From Portulaca oleracea (taxonomy: Eukaryota > Streptophyta > Magnoliopsida > Caryophyllales > Portulacaceae): 64,000 bases of DNA. Under the pieces are notes generated by a model that was not told where the DNA came from, did no database searches, and saw only the letters and a program-made list of their open reading frames with translations. Below, piece by piece: positions 51,702-63,902 of this stretch. Position numbers and translations under genes: made by a program. Within the stretch, counting starts at the first letter, position 1, and each line of letters opens with the position of its first letter. The stretch covers positions 42,664,749 through 42,728,748 of the forward strand of contig CM055877.1 in assembly GCA_029582165.1 (NCBI GenBank). Direction: 5' to 3'.

Positions 51702-52677
51702 CTATATATTATAATAGAAATTATTGTGGGTCCCACGAAATAGAGTCATGGGAGTGATTATAGCGAGACTGGTCAATCACAATGTAGAAAATTATATATT
51801 TTTTCTATTTTTATTTTTTTTATTTTCTATCCGGATTTTATTTTAAAATTAAAAACCAGATAGTATCACTAATCTTTGACTGCTTTGGACTCTGAATTAA
51901 ATTATTTTAATACAAATAACAATAATTATTTTGGTACAAATAACAATAATTATTTGATATTTCCTATAATCTATATATTGTAATAGAAATCATTGTGAGT
52001 CCCACCAAATAGAGTCGTGAGAATGATTGTAGGGGAATTGGTCAAACATAACGAAAATTATTTTTTCTATTTTCTATTTTTTATTTTCAATCGAGATTTT
52101 ATTTAAAAACTAAAAAAACCAGAAAGTATCACTAATTCTTCATCGCTTGGAGTCTAAATAAATTTATTTTGGTGCAAATAACAGTAATTGTTTTAGTGTT
52201 GACTATAATAATATTAAAAATAATAATAAAAAAAAATAATAATCTATATATTATAATAGAAATTATTGTGGGTCCCACGAAATAGAGCCACGGAAGTGAT
52301 TATATGGAAACTGGTCAATTACAACGTAGAAAATTAAAAAACCAGATAGTATCACTAATCCTTGACTGCTTTGGACTCTGAATTAAATTATTTTGGTACA
52401 AATAACAATAATTATTTTGGTATTGCCTATAATCGATATATTATAATAGATATCATTGTGGGTCCCACGAAATAGAATCACGGAAGTAATTGTAGGAGAA
52501 TTGGTCAATCATAACGCAGAAAATTATTTTTTTTTTCTATTTTCTATTTTTTATTTTCAATCGAGATTTTATTTTAAAACAAAAAACCAGAAAGTGTCAC
52601 TAATTCTTCACTGCTTTAGAATCTAAATTAAATTATTTTGGCAAAAATAACCGTAATTATTTTAGTGTAAACTAATC

Positions 52678-52717
<40 letters not shown>

Positions 52718-52859
52718 CTATATATTATAATAGAAATCATTGTGGTTCGCAGGAAATAGAGCCATGGAAGTGATTGTAGATGATTTGGCCAATTACAACG
52801 TAGAAAATAATATTTTGTTTCTATTTTTAATTTTCTTATTTTCTATCCGAATTTTATTC

Positions 52860-52893
<34 letters not shown>

Positions 52894-53394
52894 CTATATA
52901 TTATAATAGAAATCATTGTGGTTCGCACGAAATAGAGCCATGGAAGTGATTGTAAATGATTTGGCCAATTACAACGTAGAAAATAATATTTTGTTTCTAT
53001 TTTTAATTTTCTTATTTTCTATCCGGATTTTATTTTAAAATTAAAACCAGATAGTATTGCTAATCCTTGATTACTTTGGACTAAGAATTAATATATTTTG
53101 GTCAAATAATAATAATTATTTTGGTCTTGCATATGATCTATATATTATAATAGAAATGTTTGTGGATCCCACGGAATAGAGCCACGGGAGTGATTATAGG
53201 AGAATTTGCCAATTACAACGTAGAAAATTATTTTTTTTTCCAGATTTTCTAGTTTTTATTTTCAATCCGGAAAATATTTTAAAATTAATAACCAGAAAAT
53301 ATCACTAATACTTGACTGCTTTAGAGTCTGAATTAAATTATTTTGGTGTAAATAATAGTAATTATTTTAGTGTTGACTATAATAATAATAATAA
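51418..53394 (+). repeat. 10-mer HOR unit 8, shortened (1,977 bp)
   Basis: Order C' D E F G H(truncated) H' B''. H breaks off after CTATCCGAATTTTATTC at about 52858 and continues straight into (TAA)n and the H' start box, so the end of H, B' and G' are lost. D, E and F carry private variants shared with unit 10. A patch of small deletions lies at about 52050-52150. Confidence 0.85.
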
Positions 53395-53636
53395 TCTGTA
53401 TATTATAATAGAAATCATTGTGAGTCACACGAAATAGAGCCATGGGAGAGATTGTAGAGGAATTGGCTAATCATAACGCAGAAAAATATTATTTTTTTCT
53501 ATTTCGTATTTTTTTATTTTTCATCCGAATTTTATTTTAAAACATAAAAACCAGAAAGTATCACTAATACTTGACTGCTTTGGACTCTAAATTAAAGTAT
53601 TTTGGTGCAAATAACAGTAATTATTTTAGTGTTGAC

Positions 53637-53681
<45 letters not shown>

Positions 53682-54665
53682 CTATATATTATAATAGAAA
53701 TTATTGTGGGTCTCACGAAATAGAGTCACGGGAGTGATTATAGCGAGACTGGTCAATCACAATGTAGAAAATTATATTTTTTTTCTATTTTTAATTTTTT
53801 TATTTTCTATCCGGATTTTATTTTAAAATTAAAAACCAGATAGTATCACTAATCTTTGACTGCTTTGGACTCTGAATTAAATTATTTTAATACAAATAAC
53901 AATAATTATTTTGGTACAAATAACAATAATTTTTTGATATTTCCTATAATCTATATATTGTAATAGAAATCATTGTGAGTCCCACGAAATAGAGTCACGA
54001 GAATGATTGTAGGGGAATTGGTCAAACATAACGTAGAAAATTATTTTTTTTCTATTTTCTATTTTTTATTTTCAATCGAGATTTTATTTAAAAACTAAAA
54101 AAACCAGAAAGTATCACTAATTCTTCACTGCTTTGGAGTCTAAATAAATTTATTTTGGTGCAAATAACAGTAATTGTTTTAGTGTTGACTATAATAATAT
54201 TAAAAATAATAATAATAATAATAAAAATAATAATCTATATATTATAATAGAAATTATTGTGGGTCCCACGAAATAGAGCCACGGAAGTGATTATATGGAA
54301 ACTGGTCAATTACAACGTAGAAAATTAAATTATTTTGGACTCTGAATTAAATTATTTTGGTACAAATAACAATAATTATTTTGGTACAAATAACAATAAT
54401 TATTTTGGTATTGCCTATAATCTATATATTATAATAGATATCATTGTGGGTCCCACGAAATAGAATCATGGAAGTAATTGTAGGAGAATTGGTCAATCAT
54501 AACGCAGAAAATTATTATTTTTTTCTATTTTCTATTTTTTATTTTCAATCGAGATTTTATTTTAAAACAAAAAACCAGAAAGTGTCACTAATTCTTCACT
54601 GCTTTAGAATCTAAATTAAATTATTTTGGCAAAAATAACCGTAATTATTTTAGTGTAAACTAATC

Positions 54666-54705
<40 letters not shown>

Positions 54706-55992
54706 CTATATATTATAATAGAAATCATTGTGGTTCGCAGGAAATAGAGCCATGGAAGTGATTGTAGATGATTTGGCCAATTACAACGTAGAAAATAATA
54801 TTTTGTTTCTATTTTTAATTTTCTTATTTTCTATCCGGATTTTATTTTAAAATTAAAAACCAGATAGTATTACTAATCCTTGACTACTTTGGACTAAAAA
54901 TTAAATTATTTTGAAACAAATAACAATAATTATTTTGGTCTTGCATATGATCTATATATTATAATAGAAATGTTTGTGGATCCCACGGAATAGAGCCACG
55001 GGAGTGATTAAGGAGAATTTGCCAATTACAACGTAGAAAATTATTTTTTTTCCAAATTTTCTAGTTTTTATTTTCAATCCGGAAAATATTTTAAAATTAA
55101 AAACCAGAAAATATCACTAATACTTGACTGCTTTGGAGTCTGAATTAAATTATTATGGTACAAATAACAATATTATTTTGGTACAAATAACAATAATTAT
55201 TTTGGTATTGCCTATAATCTATATATTATAATAGAAATCATTGTGGGTCCCACGAAATATAATCACGGAAGTGATAGTAGGAGAATTGGTCAATCATAAC
55301 GCAGAAAATTATTTTTTTTTCTATTTTCTATTTTTTATTTTCACTCGAGATTTTATTTTAAAACTAAAAAAACCAGAAAGTGTCACTAATTATTCATTGC
55401 TTTAGAATCTAAATTAAATTATTTTGGCACAAATAACCGTAATTATTTTAGTGTTAACTAATCTAATAATAATAATAATAATAATAATAATCTATATATT
55501 ATAATAGAAATCATTTCGGTTCGCACGAAAATAGAGCCATGGAAGTGATTGTAAATGATTTGGCCAATTACAACGTAGAAAATAATATTTTGTTTCTATT
55601 TTTAATTTTCTTATTTTCTATCCGGATTTTATTTTAAAATTAAAACCAGATAGTATTGCTAATCCTTGACTACTTTGGACTAAGTATTAAATTATTTTGG
55701 TCAAATAATAATAATTATTTTGGTCTTGCATATGATCTATATATTATAATAGAAATGTTTGTGGATCCCACGGAATAGAGCCACGGGAGTGATTATAGGA
55801 GAATTTGCCAATTACAACGTAGAAAATTTTTTTTTTTCCAAATTTTCTAGTTTTTATTTTCAATCCGGAAAATATTTTAAAATTAATAACCAGAAAATAT
55901 CACTAATACTTGACTGCTTTGGAGTCTGAATTAAATTATTTTGGTGTAAATAATAGTAATTATTTTAGTGTTGACTATAATAATAATAATAA
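53395..55992 (+). repeat. 10-mer HOR unit 9 (2,598 bp)
   Basis: Near full length. The F monomer has a further rearrangement (GAAAATTAAATTATTTTGGA at about 54321). G has an ordinary CTATATAT start box and two 24-base repeats before it. Confidence 0.85.
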
Positions 55993-56233
55993 TCTGTATA
56001 TTATAATAGAAATCATTGTGAGTCACACGAAATAGAGCCATGGGAGAGATTGTAGAGGAATTGGCTAATCATAACGCAGAAAAATATTATTTTTTTCTAT
56101 TTCTTATTTTTCTATTTTTCATCCGAATTTTATTTGAAAACATAAAACCAGAAAGTATCACTAATACTTGACTGCTTTGGACTCTAAATTAAAGTATTTT
56201 GGTGCAAATAACAGTAATTATTTTAGTGTTGAC

Positions 56234-56284
<51 letters not shown>

Positions 56285-57266
56285 CTATATATTATAATAG
56301 AAATTATTGTGGGTCCCACGAAATAGAGTCATGGGAGTGATTATAGCGAGACTGGTCAATCACAATGTAGAAAATTATATTTTTTTTCTATTTTTATTTT
56401 TTTTATTTTCTATCCGGATTTTATTTTAAAATTAAAAACCAGATAGTATCACTAATCTTTGACTGCTTTGGACTCTGAATTAAATTATTTTAATACAAAT
56501 AACAATAATTATTTTGGTACAAATAACAATAATTATTTGATATTTCCTATAATCTATATATTGTAATAGAAATCATTGTGAGTCCCACCAAATAGAGTCG
56601 TGAGAATGATTGTAGGGGAATTGGTCAAACATAACGTAGAAAATTATTTTTTTTCTATTTTCTATTTTTTATTTTCAATCGAGATTTTATTTAAAAACTA
56701 AAAAAACCAGAAAGTATCACTAATTCTTCACTGCTTTGGAGTCTAAATAAATTTATTTTGGTGCAAATAACAGTAATTGTTTTAGTGTTGACTATAATAA
56801 TATTAAAAATAATAATAAAAAAAAATAATAATCTATATATTATAATAGAAATTATTGTGGGTCCCACGAAATAGAGCCACGGAAGTGATTATATGGAAAC
56901 TGGTCAATTACAACGTAGAAAATTAAAAAACCAGATAGTATCACTAATCCTTGACTGCTTTGGACTCTGAATTAAATTATTTTGGTACAAATAACAATAA
57001 TTATTTTGGTATTGCCTATAATCGATATATTATAATAGATATCATTGTGGGTCCCACGAAATAGAATCACGGAAGTAATTGTAGGAGAATTGGTCAATCA
57101 TAACGCAGAAAATTATTTTTTTTTTCTATTTTCTATTTTTTATTTTCAATCGAGATTTTATTTTAAAACAAAAAACCAGAAAGTGTCACTAATTCTTCAC
57201 TGCTTTAGAATCTAAATTAAATTATTTTGGCAAAAATAACCGTAATTATTTTAGTGCAAACTAATC

Positions 57267-57315
<49 letters not shown>

Positions 57316-58074
57316 CTATATATTATAATAGAAATCATTGTGGTTCGCAGGAAATAGAGCCATGGAAGTGATTGTAGATGATTTGGCCAATTACAACGTA
57401 GAAAATAATATTTTGTTTCTATTTTTAATTTTCTTATTTTCTATCCGGATTTTATTTTAAAATTAAAACCAGATAGTATTACTAATCCTTGACTACTTTG
57501 GACTAAGAATTAAATTATTTTGAAACAAATAACAATAATTATTTTGGTCTTGCATATGATCTATATATTATAATAGAAATGTTTGTGGATCCCACGGAAT
57601 AGAGCCACGGGAGTGATTAAGGAGTATTTGCCAATTACAACGTAGAAAATTATTTTTTTTTCCAAATTTTCTAGTTTTTATTTTCAATCCGGAAAATATT
57701 TTAAAATTAAAAACCAGAAAATATCACTAATACTTGACTGCTTAGGAGTCTGAATTAAATTATTTTGATACAAATAACAATAAATATTTTGGTACAAATA
57801 ACAATAATTATTTTGGTATTGCCTATAATCTATATATTATAATAGAAATCATTGTGGGTCCCACGAAATAGAATCACGGAAGTGATAGTAGGAGAATTGG
57901 TCAATCATAACGCAGAAAATTATTTTTTTTTCTATTTTCTATTTTTTATTTTCACTCGAGATTTTATTTTAAAACTAAAAAAACCAGAAAGTGTCACTAA
58001 TTATTCATTGCTTTAGAATCTAAATTAAATTATTTTGGCACAAATAACCGTAATTATTTTAGTGTTAACTAATC

Positions 58075-58123
<49 letters not shown>

Positions 58124-58624
58124 CTATATATTATAATAGAAATCATTGTGGTTCGCACGAAATAGAGCCATGGAAGTGATTGTAAATGATTTGGCCAATT
58201 ACAACGTAGAAAATAATATTTTGTTTCTATTTTTAATTTTCTTATTTTCTATCCGGATTTTATTTTAAAATTAAAACCAGATAGTATTGCTAATCCTTGA
58301 CTACTTTGGACTAAGAATTAATATATTTTGGTCAAATAATAATAATTATTTTGGTCTCCCATATGATCTATATATTATAATAGAAATGTTTGTGGATCCC
58401 ACGGAATAGAGCCACGGGAGTGATTATAGGAGAATTTGCATATTACAACGTAGAAAATTATTTTTTTTTCCAGATTTTCTAGTTTTTATTTTCAATCCGG
58501 AAAATATTTTAAAATTAATAACCAGAAAATATCACTAATACTTGACTGCTTTAGAGTCTGAATTAAATTATTTTGGTGTAAATAATAGTAATTATTTTAG
58601 TGTTGACTATAATAATAATAATAA
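55993..58624 (+). repeat. 10-mer HOR unit 10 (2,632 bp)
   Basis: Full decamer, slightly long because of expanded TAA tracts (for example about 57268-57315 and 58077-58122). It shares CCCACCAAATAGAGTCGTGA and the run of A residues in the E tract with unit 8, about 4.59 kb away. Confidence 0.85.
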
Positions 58625-58866
58625 TCTGTATATTATAATAGAAATCATTGTGAGTCACACGAAATAGAGCCATGGGAGAGATTGTAGAGGAATTGGCTAA
58701 TCATAACGCAGAAAAATATTATTTTTTTCTATTTCTTTTTTTTTTATTTTTCATCCGAATTTTATTTTAAAACATAAAAACCAGAAAGTATCACTAATAC
58801 TTGACTGCTTTGGACTCTAAATTAAAGTATTTTGGTGCAAATAACAGTAATTATTTTAGTGTTGAC

Positions 58867-58908
<42 letters not shown>

Positions 58909-59806
58909 CTATATATTATAATAGAAATTATTGTGGGTCCCACGAAATAGAGTCACGGGAGTGATCATAGCGAGACTGGTCAATCACAATGTAGAAAATT
59001 ATATTTTTTTTCTATTTTTAATTTTTTTATTTTCTATCCGGATTTTATTTTAAAATTAAAAACCAGATAGTATCACTAATCTTTGACTGCTTTGGACTCT
59101 GAATTAAATTATTTTAATACAAATAACAATAATTATTTTGGTACAAATAACAATAATTATTTGATATTTCCTATAATCTATATATTATAATAGAAATCAT
59201 TGTGAGTCCCACGAAATACAGTCACGAGAATGATTGAGGGGAATTGGTCAAACATAACGTAGAAAATTATTTTTTTTCTATTTTCTATTTTTTATTTTCA
59301 ATCGAGATTTTATTTAAAAACTAAAAAAACCAGAAAGTATCACTAATTCTTCACTGCTTTGGAGTCTAAATAAATTTATTTTGGTGCAAATAACAGTAAT
59401 TGTTTTAGTGTTGACTATAATAATATTAAAAATAATAATAATAATAATAAAAATAATAATCTATATATTATAATGGAAATTATTGTGGGTCCCACGAAAT
59501 AGAGCCACAGAAGTGATTATTTTGGTACAAATAACAATAATTATTTTGGTATTGCCTATAATCTATATATTATAATAGATATCATTGTGGGTCCCACGAA
59601 ATAGAATCATGGAAGTAATTGTAAGAGAATTGGTCAATCATAACGCAGAAAATTATTATTTTTTTCTATTTTCTATTTTTTATTTTCAATCGAGATTTTA
59701 TTTTAAAACAAAAAACCAGAAAGTGTCACTAATTATTCATTGCTTTAGAATCTAAATTAAATTATTTTGGCACAAATAACCGTAATTATTTTAGTGTTAA
59801 CTAATC

Positions 59807-59837
<31 letters not shown>

Positions 59838-60338
59838 CTATATATTATAATAGAAATCATTGTGGTTCGCACGAAATAGAGCCATGGAAGTGATTGTAAA
59901 TGATTTGGCCAATTACAACGTAGAAAATAATATTTTGTTTCTATTTTTAATTTTCTTATTTTCTATCCGGATTTTATTTTAAAATTAAAACCAGATAGTA
60001 TTGCTAATCCTTGACTACTTTGGACTAAGAATTAAATTATTTTGGTCAAATAATAATAATTGTTTTGGTCTTGCATATGATCTATATATTATAATAGAAA
60101 TGTTTGTGGATCCCACGGAATAGAGCCACGGGAGTGATTATAGGAGAATTTGCCAATTACAACGTAGAAAATTATTTTTTTTTCCAAATTTTCTAGTTTT
60201 TATTTTCAATCCGGAAAATATTTTAAAATTAATAACCAGAAAATATCACTAATACTTGACTGCTTTGGAGTCTGAATTAAATTATTTTGGTGTAAATAAT
60301 AGTAATTATTTTAGTGTTGACTATAATAATAATAATAA
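58625..60338 (+). repeat. 10-mer HOR unit 11, shortened (1,714 bp)
   Basis: Order C' D E F(truncated) G/G' H' B''. F breaks at about 59516 (GAAGTGATTAT|TTTGGTACAA). The G at about 59568 has a G 5' half and a G' 3' half (AATTATTCATTGC, GGCACAAATAACCG), so a second exchange removed H and B'. Confidence 0.8.
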
Positions 60339-60592
60339 TCTGTATATTATAATAGAAATCATTGTGAGTCACACGAAATAGAGCCATGGGAGAGATTGTA
60401 GAGGAATTGGCTAATCATAACGCAGAAAAATATTATTTTTTTCTATTTCTTATTTTTTTATTTTTCATCCGAATTTTATTTTAAAACATAAAAACCAGAA
60501 AGTATCACTAATACTTAACTACTTATTAAATTATTTTGGACTCTAAATTAAATTATTTTGGTGCAAATAACAGTAATTATTTTAGTGTTGAC

Positions 60593-60636
<44 letters not shown>

Positions 60637-61654
60637 TAATCTATATATTATAATAGAAATTATTGTGGGTCCCACGAAATAAAGCCACGGGAGTGATTGT
60701 AGATGATTTGGCCAATTACCACGTAGAAAATTATATTTATTTTCTATTTTTAATTTTTATATTTTCTATCCGAATTTTATTTTAAAATTAAAAACCAGAT
60801 AATATTACTAATCCTTTACTACTTTGGACTCTGAATTAAATTATTTTGGTACAAATAACAATAATTATTTTGGTGTTGCATATAATCTATATATTATAAT
60901 AGAAATGTTTGTGGATCCCACGAAATAGAGCCAAGGGAGTGATTGTAGCAGAATTTGCCAATTACAACGTAGAAAATTATATTTTTTTTTCCAAATTTTC
61001 TCTTTTTTATTTTCAATCCGGACTATATTTTAAAGTTAAAATCAGAAAATATCACTAATCCTTAACTGCTTTGAAGTCTGAATTAAATTATTTCAGTGCA
61101 AATAATAGTAATTATTTTAGTGTTGACTATAATAATAATAATAATAATCTATATATTATAATAGAAATCATTGTGGGTCCCACGAAATAAAGCCACGGGA
61201 GTGATTGTAGATGATTTGGCCAATTACCACGTAGAAAATTATATTTATTTTCTATTTTTAATTTTTATATTTTCTATCCGAATTTTATTTTAAAATTAAA
61301 AACCAGATAATATTACTAATCCTTTACTACTTTGGACTCTGAATTAAATTATTTTGGTACAAATAACAATAATTATTTTGGTCTTGCATATAATCTATAT
61401 ATTATAATAGAAATGTTTGTGGATCCCACGAAATAGAGCCACGGGAGTGATTGTAGCAGAATTTGCCAATTACAACGTAAAAAATTATATTTTTTTTTCA
61501 AATTTTCTCTTTTTTATTTTCAATCCGGACTATATTTTAAAGTTAAAATCAGAAAATATCACTAATCCTTAACTGCTTTGAAGTCTGAATTAAATTATTT
61601 CAGTGCAAATAATAGTAATTATTTTAGTGTTGACTATAATAATAATAATAATAA
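60339..61654 (+). repeat. Right transition: C'' then a tandem A-B, A-B duplication
   Basis: C'' (60339) is followed by A (60640), B (60886), A (61148) and B (61394). The two A-B dimers are 508 and 507 bp and nearly identical, including the private TTATTTTCTATTTTTAATTT stretch. This is a local tandem duplication at the boundary where the HOR gives way to pentamers. Confidence 0.8.
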
Positions 61655-61896
61655 TCAATATATTATAATAGAAATCATTGTGAGTCCCACGAAATAGAGC
61701 CACGGGGGAGATTATAGAGGAATTGGTTAATCATAACGCAGAAAAATATATTTTTTTTCTATTTTCGATTTTTTTATTTTTCATCCGAATTTTATTTGAA
61801 AACATAAAAACCAGAAAGTATTACTAATACTTGACTGCTTTGGACTCTAAATTAAAGTATTTTGGTGCAAATAACAGTAATTATTTTAGTGTTGAC

Positions 61897-61962
<66 letters not shown>

Positions 61963-62464
61963 CTATATATTATGGAAATTATTGTGGATCCCACGAAATA
62001 GAGCCACGGGAATGATTATAGAGAGACTGGTGAATCACAATGTAGAAAATTATATTTTTTTTCTATTTTTAATTTTTTTATTTTCTATCCGGATTTTATT
62101 TTAAAATTAAAAACCAGATAGTATCACTAATCCTTGACTGCTTTGGACTCTGAATTAAGTTATTTTAATACAAATTACAATAATTATTTTGGTTCCAAAA
62201 TCAATAATTATTTTATATTGCCTATAATCTATATATTATAATAGAAATCATTGTGAGTCACACGAAATAGAGTCACGGGAGTGATTGTAGGGGAATTGGT
62301 TAACGTAGATAAATATTTTTTTTCTATTTTCTATTTTTTATTTTCAATCGAGAATTTATTTTAAAACTAAAAAAACCAGAAAGTATCACTAATTCTTCAC
62401 TGCTTTGGAGTCTAAATTAAATTATTTTGGTGCAAATAACAGTAATTGTTTAAGTGTTGACTAC

Positions 62465-62515
<51 letters not shown>

Positions 62516-63018
62516 CTATATATTATAATAGAAATTATTGTGGGTCCCACGAAATAGAGCCACGGGAGAGATTATAATGAAACTGGTCAATCACAACGTA
62601 GAAAATTATATTTTTTTTTCGATTTTTATTTTTTTATTTTCTATCCGGATTTTATTTTAAAATTAAAAACCAGATAGTATTACTAATCCTTGACTACTTA
62701 CTCTTAATTAAATTATTTTGGTACAAATAACAATAATTATTTTGGTCTTGCATATAATCTATATATTTTAATAGAAATGTTTGTGGGTCCCACGGAATAG
62801 AGCCATGGGAGTGATTGTAGGAGAATTTGCCAATTAGAACGTAGAAAATTATATTATTTTCCAAATTTTCTAGTTTTTATTTTCAATCCGGACAATATTT
62901 TAAAATTAAAAACCAGAAAATATCATTAATACTTGACTGCTTTGGAGTCTGAATTAAATTATTTTGGTGCAAATAATAGTAATTATTTTAGTGGTTACCA
63001 TAATAATAATAATAATAA
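61655..63018 (+). repeat. Pentameric HOR unit (right edge, copy 1, 1,364 bp)
   Basis: Monomers C 61655, D 61962, E 62228, A/D-like 62515 and B 62758. D has a shortened start box, TATATTATGGAAATT, and GTGGATCCCAC. E lacks the usual CAATCATAACG and reads GGTTAACGTAGATAAAT. Both variants recur in the next unit. The open frame at 61862-62104 is (ATA)n polyisoleucine from the TAA tract. Confidence 0.8.
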
Positions 63019-63261
63019 TCTATATATTACAATAGAAATCATTGTGAGTCCTACGAAATAGAGTCATGGGAGAGATTGTAGAGGAATTAGCTAATCATAA
63101 CGCAGAAAAATAAAATTTTTTTCTATTTTCGATTTTTTTATTTTTCATCCGAATTTTATTTGAAAACATAAAAAACCAGAAAGTATCACTAATACTTGAC
63201 TGCTTTGGACTCTAAATTAAAGTATTTTGGTGCAAATAACAGTAATTATTTTAGTGTTGAC

Positions 63262-63330
<69 letters not shown>

Positions 63331-63860
63331 CTATATATTATGGAAATTATTGTGGATCCCACGAAATAGAGCCACGGGAGTGATTATAGAGAGACTGGTG
63401 AATCACAATGTAGAAAATTATATTTTTTTTCTAGTTTTAATTTTTTTTATTTTCTATCCGGATTTTATTTTAAATTTAAAAACCAGATAGTATTACTAAT
63501 CCTTGACTGCTTTGGACTCTGAATTAAATTATTTTAATACAAATTACAATAATTATTTTGGTACAAATAACAATAATTATTTTGGTACAAAAAACAATAA
63601 TTATTTGATATTGTCTATAATCTATATATTATAATAGAAATCATTGTGAGTCCCACGAAATAGAGTCACGGGAGTGATTGTAGGGGAATTGGTTAACGTA
63701 GATAAATATTTTTTTTCTATTTTCTATTTTTTATTTTCAATCGAGAATTTATTTTAAAACTAAAAAAACCAGAAAGTATCACTAATTCTTCACTGCTTTG
63801 GAGTCTAAATTAAATGATTTTGGTGCAAATAACAGTAATTGTTTAAGTGTTGACTATAAT

Positions 63861-63902
<42 letters not shown>

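Noticed and set aside
61862..62104. Open frame with a long polyisoleucine stretch (and the similar ones at 63227-63490 and 1683-1871)
   Set aside because: The isoleucines are ATA codons from the (TAA)n microsatellite and the rest translates satellite monomer sequence. No start context, domain or conservation of frame between monomers.
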